This document shows, piece by piece, positions 42,997 through 53,523 of a stretch of 64,000 nt of DNA. Within the stretch, counting starts at the first letter, position 1, and every line of letters starts with the position of its first letter. The stretch is from assembly GCA_039105265.1 (NCBI GenBank), contig JAPFFF010000033.1, forward strand, positions 248,001 to 312,000, given 5' to 3'. The stretch comes from Tritrichomonas musculus (lineage: Eukaryota; Parabasalia; Tritrichomonadida; Tritrichomonadidae). Made by a program: the position numbers and the translations under genes. The notes beneath the pieces were generated by a model. It was not told the origin of the DNA. It was given only the letters and a program-made list of their open reading frames with translations, and made no database searches.

Positions 42997-43493
42997 ATTT
43001 TTTATTTTTATTTTACTTTCTTTTTACGAAACTCGAAACTCGCAATAAATAACGGCAAAACATGTTAACTTCCTTATAACACCAGATTATGTAATAATCA
43101 CACTTTAAAGATTTCTCATACTAAACGTAATTCATCCCATTGACCTCTTGTTTTCATTCAAAAAGTTTGATTGGTCAAATACATTTTGTCTTCAAGGCCA
43201 ATTAGATCTGACATTTAGCCGATTATTTCTTGAACTTTTTGAATGCACATATTTTTTGTAACACAATTAAACAACAAAAGCAAGCATAAATATTATTATT
43301 TTCCTTCATAATCCATTCAACACATAGAACATTTATTACAAAGAAATCTCATGACTCAAGTATTATTTTCTATGCTGAGAAAAAGTTCTCTTATACAATT
43401 TTTTTTCTATCAAATAAAAATTTTTTCTGGAAATCATGATTTTTTTTTTTTTTTTTTTTTTATTAACCGAACATTACATATAATTACACTTCT
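42997..43493. other. spacer downstream of the tRNAs
   Basis: AT-rich, with a run of about 22 T at 43441-43462 just beyond the 3' end of the convergent transporter gene. The open stretch at 43351-43710 overlaps that gene on the other strand and shows no domain. Confidence 0.5.
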
Positions 43494-44897
43494 TTATACT
43501 TTATTGTCAAGGAGGGGAGCTTGGAATGCGCTTGAGTCAGTTATTGGCTCGATCACCCAAAGAGACAGCAACACTGACATCAATCCGAACGAGCTCGAAA
43601 CTCCGATGAGCATTCTTGGATTATCAGGCCACAATTTCTCAAGACCAGCGCCGATTCCCAAGTTAGACACCTGCTCGCCAGCAACGGAGAACATCATGAT
43701 GATTCCGTAATAAGCTCCGAAATCGAGTCCCAAAGCCGTTGTGCTAATTGACGTGATTGAAAAAGTTGTAGTTGAAGCCGTGTGGTAGCCGATTGCGATC
43801 AAGATTGAAATAGCCAAGTAAGCATAACGGTTACTTACAAATAAAAACAAGAAAAGTCCAACCGTCATGCAAACGTAACCGAAAAAAGTCGACCATTTAT
43901 AACCGATGCAATCACACAATTTTGTCAAAATGAAGCCGTAAATGAATTGGAAGCCATGCCTGATTGCAATGCAGATCATGGCAAACGACATTCCTTCATC
44001 ATAGAGCTTCATCTTGTCGACTTGCGACGGGTCGGTGTTGTCGCCATGAAAGATGTCATGTGCGATGAAATGGGCAAAATTAATTGCGAGCTGGAAATTG
44101 GAAACAGCAATCATTAGGAAAGAAGGAAGTGAGTGAATAACTGGCTTCGGCATCCCTCGTAATGATTTAAATATTTGTTTGAATGGTTGAACTTTTTCTG
44201 GGGCTATCGTTAACGGTTCTTCATTTGATACTAAAACCGTTATTAAAATGGCTGTTGTACAAATTGCTATGGAAAGGATTAAGATAAATTGTTCTTGGTT
44301 TAAACTCGTGTACTTTTCAAGACCTAGTCCACCAATGACTGAAACCACAATTCCTCCAAATGCATTGTAGATACTACAGATATTCGCCATCAGATTCTGT
44401 TGGCATATTGGAGTAATATCAGCTGTAATTGAACGTGATGGAGTATCTAAAATAGTACCTGCTATATTGACAAATTCATAGGAAAAACCAAAGATAATTT
44501 GCTGTAATAATTTCGGATTATCGGGTTTGAGAAATTTGCCGATTTCAATACAATATGTCATCATGAAAAGACCAAGTAAAATCATGGCAAGAGAGACAAC
44601 AATGAAAATTCGCCTTCTTCCCCATTTGAACATGCATCTATCAGAATAAACACCAATCATTGGCGAAGCAATAAAGACGCTAAATGATGAAATAAAAAGT
44701 AAAACAGTTTTCCAAATTTGTGGAATGAGCAATTTCGTTGATAATGGTTGGAAGAAGGTTGGTAGGACCATAAATAATATGCTTGGCGCTAACTGAGAGC
44801 AACCAATTCCCAGAATATGTAAAAATGAAAGCTTTTTCTTTTCCCCAGATATTGATGAACCAAGAGTGAAGGATAGAACACTTGAATCTTCTTGCAT
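43494..44897 (-). CDS. MFS sugar-type transporter (SLC45/GPH-like), 467 residues
   Basis: The sequence predicts about 12 transmembrane helices with a short N-terminal cytoplasmic tail. After helix 2 comes the MFS signature GVYSDR (82-87) then WGRRRIFI (92-99), the form typical of the sucrose/H+ symporter (SLC45) and glycoside-pentoside-hexuronide groups. A second-half counterpart and LDFGAYYGIIM near the end also fit. The likely role is proton-coupled uptake of a sugar or glycoside at the plasma or lysosomal membrane; the substrate cannot be read from sequence. The ATG at 44897 is chosen because the GC-richer coding texture begins there. The final two-thirds use more G/C than neighbouring genes. 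Confidence 0.85.
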   Translation of the reverse strand: MQEDSSVLSFTLGSSISGEKKKLSFLHILGIGCSQLAPSILFMVLPTFFQPLSTKLLIPQIWKTVLLFISSFSVFIASPMIGVYSDRCMFKWGRRRIFIVVSLAMILLGLFMMTYCIEIGKFLKPDNPKLLQQIIFGFSYEFVNIAGTILDTPSRSITADITPICQQNLMANICSIYNAFGGIVVSVIGGLGLEKYTSLNQEQFILILSIAICTTAILITVLVSNEEPLTIAPEKVQPFKQIFKSLRGMPKPVIHSLPSFLMIAVSNFQLAINFAHFIAHDIFHGDNTDPSQVDKMKLYDEGMSFAMICIAIRHGFQFIYGFILTKLCDCIGYKWSTFFGYVCMTVGLFLFLFVSNRYAYLAISILIAIGYHTASTTTFSITSISTTALGLDFGAYYGIIMMFSVAGEQVSNLGIGAGLEKLWPDNPRMLIGVSSSFGLMSVLLSLWVIEPITDSSAFQAPLLDNKV

Positions 44898-45355
44898 GAA
44901 ATGGTTTTGATATCAAATTCAATGAATATATTTCAAAAAGTTTAAAAATTTGATTCAAAAAATATTTCATCAATTTATATCTTCAAATGAAAAATAATTT
45001 AAATTGAATATTTTTATTAATAATTATTATTGTTAATTTTATATATTATTATTACTATAGTTATAAAAAATTTTAATTAAAAAAAGAGATAGAATAGTAT
45101 TAATTTTTTAAATTAAAGAGAAAAAACATTGAAAATTTTGAATAGTAAGTTAACTCTAAAAAAATAAAAACTTTTTGAAAAGTAGATTTAATGTAAATCT
45201 GGATAATTCAAGAAAAAGTTAACCCCTAGTCAACAATTATTTTACATGAAAGGTATGAGAAGATAGAATACATTCAATAATCAATAATATCATATTACTA
45301 TTTCCAAAAAATCAGATTATTCATTTCATATATATGTTTATGTGATAAATATTAA
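44898..45355. other. AT-rich spacer upstream of the transporter
   Basis: No gene seen. It lies between the transporter start and the left target duplication of the MULE-type element. Confidence 0.5.
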
Positions 45356-45364
45356 TATTTGTTG
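45356..45364. repeat. left 9-bp target duplication of the MULE-type element
   Basis: TATTTGTTG, identical to 46490-46498. Confidence 0.85.
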
Positions 45365-46489
45365 TTAGGCTCGGAAAAGTTATCCTTTTGACGGTTTTTG
45401 GATAATAAAGGATAAGTTTTTCTGAGAAAAAAATAAAAAATAGGATTTTTGAAAAAGACCTGAGTTATATTTGGTTAATATTTGATATTATTGGATTTTT
45501 TTGCGAGAAAAAAAAAGATAAAAAATTTTGAATATAAAAATAAAACTTTTGGAATGAAATTTAGTAGAATTGTCCTAAAGTTTATTTGTAATAATAGTAA
45601 ATTGCTTTTTCACTGACGTTATTGACAATTCTGGCGAAATAAAAACTGCAAATTTGAATGAAAAGATTTGTGATGCCAAGCGCAAAAATATACTGATATC
45701 TTTGGATATAATACAATGATAATAATTATTTCCTGTAAATAAATTGTATTTTTCTGCAGAATGCAAAGATAATCTGATTTCGTTTATTAAAAAATAATCA
45801 TAAACGTATTTTTCTAAAATGATAAATTCTTTGAAGATTCTTCAAAATATATTTAATAATACTATTTTACGCGATATTTGTTGTAATATATGAATAAATT
45901 TAAATATATTCAAATTTGAATAAAACATGATTGTCAAAAAGTTTGATTTTCATAATAATATTGAATATATCTTTCAATAAAAAAAATTCACTATTTTAAT
46001 TGATCATATTGACTTATCTTTATCTTAATGATCAATATTTTAGCAAACTGATATAATTTGTAAAAAAATTGAAGTTGACTTTTTGTGAATAGAAATTGAT
46101 GGCATGTTCACAATTTTTTAATTCAACTTATCAGACTTTGGCGAAGTGATCAAACAAAAAAACATTTTTGGGGAAAAATAAAAAATTAATTGCTCTTACT
46201 TAATTATATGTCGAATTATGCTGTTTTTCGCTTAAAAAAAATATCAATTCAAAAAATATCTTTAAAATCGCTTGATATTTACAGGATGTTTCCTAAAACA
46301 TCATACAAAGCAATCTAGATCTTTTTTTCTGCAACATAAAAATAATAAAAAAAACACAAAAATTTTGATAATTTTGGGATAATTTCTTTTTTTAATCATT
46401 TATGATAACGTATATAGCCATTTCTCCTCTCAATTTTAGGATAAAATTTGGATAATATTTTCTGAAAAGGATAACTTTTCCGAGCCTAA
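45365..46489. mobile_element. MULE-type non-autonomous DNA transposon (1125 bp)
   Basis: The ends are exact inverted repeats starting TTAGGCTCGG and running identically for 25 bases, then continuing as related sequence with GGATAAT words. The element is flanked by a perfect 9-bp direct repeat TATTTGTTG (45356-45364 and 46490-46498). A 9-bp duplication with conserved inverted ends is characteristic of Mutator-like elements, which are known in trichomonads. The interior is AT-rich without a recognisable transposase; a 63-codon open stretch on the minus strand (45575-45766) is not identifiable. Mobilisation must come from a transposase elsewhere. The intact duplication suggests a fairly recent insertion. 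Confidence 0.85.
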
Positions 46490-46498
46490 TATTTGTTG
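46490..46498. repeat. right 9-bp target duplication of the MULE-type element
   Basis: TATTTGTTG, identical to 45356-45364. Confidence 0.85.
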
Positions 46499-46565
46499 AC
46501 TCTTAATTTATTTAATTCAACAAAACTCTATAAAAACATCAACAAAACACTAAAAATAAAAAAAA

Positions 46566-46639
46566 TGCCTCCGACGGGACTCGAACCCGCGACACTCGGA
46601 TTAAAAGTCCGATGATCTAGCCGACTGAGCTACGAAGGA
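46566..46639 (-). tRNA. tRNA-Lys (UUU)
   Basis: On the minus strand a 74-nt cloverleaf reads from TCCTTCG to CGGAGGC plus A. D arm GCTC..., anticodon loop CTTTTAA with TTT at 34-36 and A at 37, and T arm GCGGG-TTCGAGT-CCCGT. The first acceptor pair is T-C (mismatched); all other acceptor positions pair, one as G-U. No intron. It lies 68 bases beyond the right target duplication of the MULE-type element. Confidence 0.88.
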
Positions 46640-46734
46640 TTCATATCTTTTGAAAATATATTAATTATTTGTTTAAATATAATATATCATTTTTAATAAT
46701 TTTTCGAATTTAATGACATATTTTTATAATTAAA

Positions 46735-47901
46735 ATGAATAATATCATTAATGATAAAAATGGTATATCTTATAAATTAAATCAATCTGATTCAACAGCC
46801 ATTGTGGTCGGATTAACAAATTCAATAAGCTCTTTATTAATCCCAAAGTTTATCAAACACAATAATCATGAATATCCAATTATTGCAATAGGAGAGAATT
46901 CATTCAAGAAAAATCGTAGACTTAAAACCATTAAATTTCCAAAAGATTCACAAATTCGTTCAATTGAAAAAGAAGCTTTTGCTTATTCTTCTCTCACAAA
47001 TATTAAAATACCACCAACGGCTAATCATATTGGTGAGAGAGCTTTCTCTTTTTGCCGACATCTTGTTTCTGTTGATTTTTCAGATAATTCAAACTTGCAT
47101 TCAATTGGTAAATTCAATAAGCATTTCAATTCCTCCAAATCTCGACGAATTTCAAATTGATGCAGCTTGAAAATGAATAGGTGGCGATTTGCATTTGCTT
47201 ATTCATCAATCACCAATATTACTATTCCGCCAACAGTTGTGAAAATATGTGAGCAAGCATTTATGTATTGTAAACAACTCAAAACCGTTAAATTTTCAAA
47301 GAATTCGAAAATTGAGAGTATTGAAGAGTTCACATTTTCAAGTTCATCAATCAAAAGTATGAAAATTCCATCATCAGTTAAAATCATTGGTAAATGTGCA
47401 TTCAAAAGTTGTCTTCAATTGAAAACCATTGAATTTTGTTATCATTCAAAATTGAATGAAATTGACGTTGAAGCTTTTTCTTTTTCTTCACTTGAAAAAA
47501 TTGAGATTCCATCAAATGTCACCAAAATTGCTGAACATGCTTTCAAAGGTTGTAGACATTTGAAAACATTGAAATTTTCAGAAAACTCTCAAATTAAATC
47601 AATATGTAAATTTGCTTTTTCAGGATCATCACTTGAAAGGGTATTGATGCCTTCATCCATTTCAATAATAGAGGAACGAGTTTTTGATTCATGCTTGAAA
47701 TTGAGGACAGTTGAATTTCTAAGTGAAAATTTGTTTATTGGCGATTTTGCATTCTTTTTATCAATGAGACTGTTTTTTGTATCTTTTCCAAACGCAACAG
47801 AAATCACAGTTTCAAGCAATTCTTTTTGCCAGATATCAAGAGATTCATCAATTTTCATTAAACCAAATTCAATATTTAAATTTAAAAACATCAACTCATG
47901 A
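46735..47901 (+). pseudogene. small BspA-like LRR gene, broken in the middle
   Basis: Two LRR blocks share one frame. The first (46735-47160, ATG start, no signal peptide) has LRR_5 repeats such as SIEKEAFAYSSLTNIKIPP; the second (about 47167-47901) continues with AFAYSSITNITIPPTV and five further repeats. Between them the frame hits TGA at 47158-47160, while the repeat texture (ISISIPPNLDEFQ) is found in another frame at about 47112-47160, so two compensating length changes and a stop lie in a short stretch. The repeats use the KFSKNSKIESIEEFTFSSSSI style, unlike the giant gene at 19921. No membrane anchor is seen at the end. The second block alone lacks a good start, so the gene is probably dead; a sequencing error cannot be excluded. 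Confidence 0.65.
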
Positions 47902-48845
47902 ATAACAAGATCTACTTTGTCAGTGAATTTAGGACATGTTACTCATTCAATTTTTTATTTCATTTTAAATCAGCCCTTCCGCCGTTTTGTAAAATACGGC
48001 TATTTGGTCGTTCATTGAATAGTATATTTTACAAAACCTCTACGGCACACGGCAAAAGTGCAACTTTTTGAATACTTTACATAAAAAAATCTTCTAGTAC
48101 GGCATACGGACGAAAGTGATAATTTTAAATATTTCAATACCAAAAAAAAATAATATAAAATGAAATAAAAATATAATTCATCATCTAAAATTTTTAATGG
48201 CATCAGGGTTAATAAGTGAAAATTCAATGATTATTATGATTAATCCTTTGATTTAAAAGATCCAATTATTTTTAAATATATTTAAAGTGTGCCTTGCATA
48301 TTTCTCAATACTCATTATATATTAATGATTGATACCAAAGTTATGTTTGGTCAAGAATGCTCAAATGACTAATATGATAAAAATAAATGCTGTCCAATTG
48401 GAAAGTGATGTGAAGTGAAAAAAATTTGACGCCATCATTTTCTAATCTTATTTCAAATGCTGAATTAATTACTAACATTGTTGATTTTTTTTGGTTGTCG
48501 CTTTTTATATAATTGACCGATCAAATTGTGGAGCAATAGTCATTGGAATAAAACAAAATAATAACATAAAATTATATAATAAAGGATTCTTCATATAATG
48601 ATAAAAAGATCTAAGATAGGGGCAATCTTTAATATTCAATTTTTAATCAAAAAATTTTAAAAATATAAATAGAGAAAGTATAATTCACACGCTGTGATGG
48701 TGAAATGACCATCACGGTGTTCTCAAAAAGTGGAATTTCAAAGGGAGCTTTTTGATACGCAACTTTTTGAAACACGGCTTTGATAATGAACTTTTTGATA
48801 TTAGAATATTTGGCGCCATTTTTTTTAAAATTATAATAATAGAAA
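47902..48845. other. spacer with two small inverted repeats
   Basis: No gene. A 13-base inverted repeat (GTTTTGTAAAATA and its complement) occurs within about 47983-48040. A hairpin-capable pair (GTGATGGT / ACCATCAC) lies at 48687-48720. Neither has flanking duplications that would prove a transposon. Confidence 0.45.
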
Positions 48846-49013
48846 CAGATAGTTATTTTCAGATAGTTATTTTCAGATAGTTATTTTCAGATAGTTATTC
48901 GCAGATAGTTATTTTCAGATAGTTATTCGCAGATAGTTATTCGCAGATAGTTATTCGCAGATAGTTATTCGCAGATAGTTATTCGCAGATAGTTATTCGC
49001 AGATAGAAATTCC
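48846..49013. repeat. 14-bp minisatellite, 11 full units plus a partial
   Basis: Units begin at 48846 and every 14 bases after: CAGATAGTTATTTT in units 1-3 and 5, and CAGATAGTTATTCG in unit 4 and units 6-11. The last unit is degenerate. The TT/CG variants are arranged so that the CG form dominates the right side, consistent with local unit spread. Confidence 0.9.
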
Positions 49014-49223
49014 ACAGTCTATATTCTAAAATAGTTAATCGGAGATAATAACTCGCTGAAAATATTTTCCAGTTTGCATTTCCCAGATATTATTTCCCGG
49101 AATACAAGAGCCAACAAAGACGAAAGATAAAAGATTTGTTCGGATAGTAACTCTATGATAATATTTTCCAGTTTTTATCCGTTATTATTTACAGAAACAT
49201 AAGAACTAATGAATCCGAAATAT

Positions 49224-50051
49224 AAGATCTAACAAAGCATAAAGACAAGATCTAACAAAGCATAAAGACAAGATCTAACAAAGCATAAAGACAAGATCTA
49301 ACAAAGCATAAAGACAAGATCTAACAAAGCATAAAGACAAGATCCAACAAAGCATAAAGACAAGATCTAACAAAGCATAAAGACAAGATCTAACAAAGCA
49401 TAAAGACAAGATCTAACAAAGCATAAAGACAAGATCTAACAAAGCATAAAGACAAGATCTAACAAAGCATAAAGACAAGATCTAACAAAGCATAAAGACA
49501 AGATCTAACAAAGCATAAAGACAAGATCTAACAAAGCATAAAGACAAGATCTAACAAAGCATAAAGACAAGATCTAACAAAGCATAAAGACAAGATCTAA
49601 CAAAGCATAAAGACAAGATCTAACAAAGCATAAAGACAAGATCTAACAAAGCATAAAGACAAGATCTAACAAAGCATAAAGACAAGATCTAACAAAGCAT
49701 AAAGACAAGATCTAACAAAGCATAAAGACAAGATCTAACAAAGCATAAAGACAAGATCTAACAAAGCATAAAGACAAGATCTAACAAAGCATAAAGACAA
49801 GATCTAACAAAGCATAAAGACAAGATCTAACAAAGCATAAAGACAAGATCTAACAAAGCATAAAGACAAGATCTAACAAAGCATAAAGACAAGATCTAAC
49901 AAAGCATAAAGACAAGATCTAACAAAGCATAAAGACAAGATCTAACAAAGCATAAAGACAAGATCTAACAAAGCATAAAGACAAGATCTAACAAAGCATA
50001 AAGACAAGATCTAACAAAGCATAAAGACAAGATCTAACAAAGCATAAAGAC
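49224..50051. repeat. 23-bp minisatellite, 36 nearly identical units
   Basis: Units start AAGATCTAAC and end AAAGAC, repeating every 23 bases from 49224 to 50051, which is exactly 36 periods. By eye only one unit (near 49340) differs, reading GATCC where the others read GATCT. A degenerate 37th unit follows. Such uniformity implies very recent expansion or ongoing homogenisation. The array is not in a reading frame of any gene I see and lies next to the transposase remnant. Confidence 0.95.
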
Positions 50052-50161
50052 AAGAGCAAACAAAAATGAAATGCAAGATTCAATAAATACACTTTACCAA
50101 ATCCATTTCTAAATTAGAAAAATTAATAAAGCAAATAAGTATGAGCAATCAAATATTTTAT

Positions 50162-50830
50162 TAATTATATTCTTCCTCTTCCTCTTCTTCTTCGTTTCTT
50201 TTTATTTTTTTCCATTTTTGCAATGCTGGCAATGTTTTGGCAATGCATCTTTGATTTTTTTTTATTTGGTTCAAAATCAATAAGTTTTCTAACAGATACC
50301 AAATCTTTACATTTTTTTGTATCATGATTCTCTCCACATATTTGGCATTTCTTTCTTTTCTTAATTTCATTTGGTTTTATTCGACTTTTTCTAGGCCTAC
50401 CACATTTGACAGCTTTAGCATCTCTGTGATTATAGATTCCTAAGAATTTGTTTTGTGCATCTTCAAGCATTTTCATATATTCGTTGTATGCTTTTTTATT
50501 TTTACATGCGATAGATGCAACACTTTGTGATTTGGCCATCATATTCAAATATCTTTTTTTGCATGGTATTGACATTAGTAACTTTTGAAAAAATCTGAAA
50601 CTGCTCATCTGAATGCTTAATAATTTCAATATTAGTACTTTGCTCTGATTGGATCCACCTTTTATGAATTAATTCTTTAATCTTTTCAAATTCATTGAGT
50701 TCTTTCAATATCTTAATGATATGAGAACATGGAAGTCCGACTGATGTCACTTTCCCGCATGAACATTGCCACACACCTTCATTTTTTACCAAATATATAT
50801 CATTTGTTTGGTTTTCTGTTACTTTCCAAA
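50162..50830 (-). pseudogene. C-terminal remnant of a Mutator-like (MULE) transposase
   Basis: On the minus strand from about 50830 the frame reads TENQTNDIYLVKNEGVWQC and contains the SWIM zinc finger CSCGKVTSVGLPCSHI (about 50722-50769), then KELIHKRWI, a motif typical of MULE/FAR1-type transposases. After a frameshift near 50510-50580 the coding texture continues in a second frame with GRPRKSR and a CCHC zinc knuckle (CQICGENHDTKKC, about 50303-50341), ending in a lysine/arginine-rich tail near 50165. The catalytic DDE domain is absent: the frame meets a stop near 50850, about 30 bases before the edge of the virus-like element. It is therefore a truncated, frameshifted copy. The element's own termini are not identified. 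Confidence 0.7.
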
Positions 50831-50876
50831 AATTTTATATATCTTTCAAGGTTTATCAAAATATAACTACTATAGC

Positions 50877-50916
50877 TAAGGGTGGCTCCTGATACTACGT
50901 ATCATTCGCCCCCTTA
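50877..50916. repeat. imperfect palindrome at the left edge of the virus-like element
   Basis: TAAGGG at 50877-50882 is complemented by CCCTTA at 50911-50916, and the inner part GATAC-TA-CGTATC-like is also complementary. It marks the switch from transposase remnant to repeat-rich element DNA and may be the element's tip or a hairpin near it. No matching terminal repeat is identified within the window. Confidence 0.5.
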
Positions 50917-50936
50917 ACATTAATTAACAACTTTTT

Positions 50937-51120
50937 AACACGTCACCTCACGTTAAACCCATGTCATCACCTCATGTCATCACCTCACGTTAAAACCCAT
51001 GTCATCACCTCATGTCATCACCTCATGTCACAACTCATGTCATCACCTCACGTTAAACTCATGTCATCACCTCATGTCTCAACCCATGTCACCACCTCAT
51101 GTCACACGCCACATATCACG
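50937..51120. repeat. degenerate tandem repeat of CATGTCATCACCTCA units
   Basis: Units such as CATGTCATCACCTCA alternate with CACGTTAAAC spacers about a dozen times up to roughly 51117, ending 60 bases before the first gene. This resembles subterminal repeat DNA of a Polinton-like element. Any open frame through it is an artefact of the period. Confidence 0.7.
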
Positions 51121-51170
51121 TCACCCAACGGTTCACATAACATGGTTCAACTGTAAAGTGTTTAAGTAAC

Positions 51171-51175
51171 ATCAA
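51171..51175 (+). promoter_or_regulatory. ATCAA start-adjacent word of the first element gene
   Basis: ATCAA sits directly before the ATG at 51176. The same ATCAAATG string recurs at 52415 and 53519 before the next two genes, which suggests a shared initiator or translation-start signal in the element. Confidence 0.4.
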
Positions 51176-52393
51176 ATGGCATACCGACGTGATGCTCCGC
51201 CAAGTGAAACAGTACCATTACCTATTGAAACAGTATATAATTCATCTAATGATTCACTATCATGTATAATAAATGGGAATGAATGTTATTTTACTAATGG
51301 TTCTAATCATTTTAATCGTATATATTTTAAGTATCCACCTGAATGGCTTACATCTGATGTAGGTGAGAAGATTATTGGTGTACGTAACATGAAAATCACT
51401 GTAAAACCATCCATGCAATTAAACTTCACACTATACATTCGTAAATATAGAAAGGATAAATTCGATAATATGGCCAGTATGATTTACCCTCATGATAATC
51501 CTAGTAATCTTGATGATGATCAGATACAAGACGTGGTTGATCGTTTGGATAGAGATGATTGTAGAGTATTCAAGATTGATTATTGTCACGACATATTTGA
51601 TAAACTAGATGATTTTATTGCAGATTTAATCGATACAATTAAAGATGAAAGCATATATGATAAACTTTACGATGATATAATCAAAGCAACTAATGATGAT
51701 GAAGATGAGGCTGAATTTAAAGCTAGACAGATTGAATCAATTGAACAGTTGAATAAAGATAAGGATGATTACTATCTAATGTGTTTACGTAATGATATAT
51801 CATTCTATCTCGACGTTGATACTGACATAAATATAATTAAAGACATAGTTGATACAACATTACTAGTTTTCAATGGTAAAAATCCTGAATACTACATTGA
51901 TTTTATGATGACAGATAGAAATGATGATGTTACATATAAAAAGCTCTATGAATGGGGTGATCTTGAAGATGAACCATTATATATTACCAAAGTGCAACAA
52001 GATGAACTTGATTTTACTTACCACGATGATGGTACACCAAATGATAGGTTGGATTTCGATACATCATGTTATTTTGATCTTGATGATGATGACCGTGTTG
52101 ATTTACATGATATAATTAAGTTTCATCGAGAATTATCATTCAAAAATGTAATGTTAACCCCTCAATGTGAAGTAGCTGCATCATTTGCCAGTCAATCTAA
52201 TCACAACCTCATTGGTAGAACCAACGAAATGTATACACCAATTAAATACTATAAGTTAAATGACAATGATGATAAATTCTGGATTGAATTTTATGATAGA
52301 AATGAGATTACTGTTCCAGTTTCATTTAATGATCATCTTGTGTTTACAATCGATATGGTATTCTTACAGAATCGTAAGTTAATATATACTTAA
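51176..52393 (+). CDS. unrecognised acidic protein of the virus-like element (405 residues; structural candidate)
   Basis: Starts at the ATG after ATCAA. The protein is very rich in Asp and Ile, with few Trp and Gly. It appears to be beta-rich at both ends (CYFTNGSNHFNRIYFKYPPE near 37-56; ITVPVSFNDHLVFTIDMVFL near 380-399) and helical and acidic in the middle (120-210). No catalytic motif is present. Its place directly upstream of integrase and packaging ATPase, and the beta-rich C-terminal ending, make a capsid-related protein plausible, but I cannot show a jelly-roll match from sequence alone. It is separated from the integrase gene by 26 bases. Confidence 0.7.
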   Translation: MAYRRDAPPSETVPLPIETVYNSSNDSLSCIINGNECYFTNGSNHFNRIYFKYPPEWLTSDVGEKIIGVRNMKITVKPSMQLNFTLYIRKYRKDKFDNMASMIYPHDNPSNLDDDQIQDVVDRLDRDDCRVFKIDYCHDIFDKLDDFIADLIDTIKDESIYDKLYDDIIKATNDDEDEAEFKARQIESIEQLNKDKDDYYLMCLRNDISFYLDVDTDINIIKDIVDTTLLVFNGKNPEYYIDFMMTDRNDDVTYKKLYEWGDLEDEPLYITKVQQDELDFTYHDDGTPNDRLDFDTSCYFDLDDDDRVDLHDIIKFHRELSFKNVMLTPQCEVAASFASQSNHNLIGRTNEMYTPIKYYKLNDNDDKFWIEFYDRNEITVPVSFNDHLVFTIDMVFLQNRKLIYT

Positions 52394-52419
52394 TAACATT
52401 TTTACTTTGCATTGATCAA

Positions 52420-53517
52420 ATGAGTAGAGTCAAATTCAATACCATTGATGAAGTCTATGCTAAGTACCCCACCAAGTCCCTACCTAAGTTCAAACGCATA
52501 GCCAATCGTTATGGTTTCACTGATGATGAAGCTAAACACTATCTCAACACAATGGTTGTACACGATCAACACAAGCCAAAACCTAAGTTCATGCATATAT
52601 ATTCGAAGCTACCACATGCATTTCAAATGGACACGTTCATTGATCATAAAGCAGCAGGCCAACCTAACTACTTAATACTTATCAACATCAACACACGTAA
52701 AGCATATGCTTATATGATACATGGTAAGGGTGCTAATGAAATACATAGAGCACTTAATGAGTTCATCAAAGTTGAACCTCAATGCAGAGCCATTATGTCA
52801 GATGAGGATGCTGCTTATTTATCAAACACTGTGATTGACTTCATGCAACAACATAACATCATATATACAACCACAACCGATAACGATCATAACAAGCTTG
52901 GTATTATCAACCGCTTCATGAGAACGATACGTGATATGCGATTCAATCAACCAAAGCTAAGTGTACTACAGATAGTTGACTCATACAATGACATGCCACA
53001 TGGTTCACTACATAACAAGTCACCCAATGATATAACTCAAGATGACGAGTTAACATACATACATGAGATGGAACATCAAGTTAATCCATATGATTTCAAA
53101 CCAGGTGACAGAGTTAGGATAGTGTTTGATGCAAATCCATTCGTTAAACATCGTTCGAACCTATCTAAAGTTGCATACATAGTTGATTCTAATGATGGTA
53201 ACCAATTCTTGATACGATCTACAGATGGATCTGTCAATACAATGCCAGGTTACAAACTCGTTAAAGCAACTAACAACATTCCATTAGCAACCACACTTGA
53301 TGATGGCAAACGTGGTGTGGTTAAATCAATCACATCATATAACAAATCAAAAGACACATACAATATCATATATGATCTTGGCAATGGTTCAACAATGAAA
53401 GACACAATCCCATCTAAGAACATGCGTGAAGGTCACCCAACTAAGCTCTCAACAATGGAACGACAGTACTGGCTTAAACGTAAGACCATACCAGATCACA
53501 TTAAGAAGTTCATCTAA
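52420..53517 (+). CDS. Polinton-type integrase (retroviral-like, rve family)
   Basis: The 365-residue product has an N-terminal helical part (1-60), an RNase H-fold integrase core (about 65-190) with first-strand aspartate motif FQMDTF (about 68-73), the second aspartate in SDEDAAYLS (about 127) and the NDHNKLGI to RFMRTIRD helix (about 155-172). A C-terminal SH3-like DNA-binding domain follows (about 225-285: FKPGDRVRI, then NQFLIRSTDGS). Such integrases join element ends to target DNA and give 5-6-bp duplications in Polintons. It is followed after 6 bases by the ATPase gene, sharing the ATCAAATG start word. Confidence 0.85.
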   Translation: MSRVKFNTIDEVYAKYPTKSLPKFKRIANRYGFTDDEAKHYLNTMVVHDQHKPKPKFMHIYSKLPHAFQMDTFIDHKAAGQPNYLILININTRKAYAYMIHGKGANEIHRALNEFIKVEPQCRAIMSDEDAAYLSNTVIDFMQQHNIIYTTTTDNDHNKLGIINRFMRTIRDMRFNQPKLSVLQIVDSYNDMPHGSLHNKSPNDITQDDELTYIHEMEHQVNPYDFKPGDRVRIVFDANPFVKHRSNLSKVAYIVDSNDGNQFLIRSTDGSVNTMPGYKLVKATNNIPLATTLDDGKRGVVKSITSYNKSKDTYNIIYDLGNGSTMKDTIPSKNMREGHPTKLSTMERQYWLKRKTIPDHIKKFI

Positions 53518-53523
53518 TATCAA

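Noticed and set aside
48846-50051. CRISPR array
   Set aside because: The units are contiguous without unique spacers, so these are minisatellites; the genome is eukaryotic.
50974-51156. 60-codon open stretch rich in SSPHVKTHVI repeats
   Set aside because: Created by the CATGTCATCACCTCA tandem repeat; no independent evidence for a gene.
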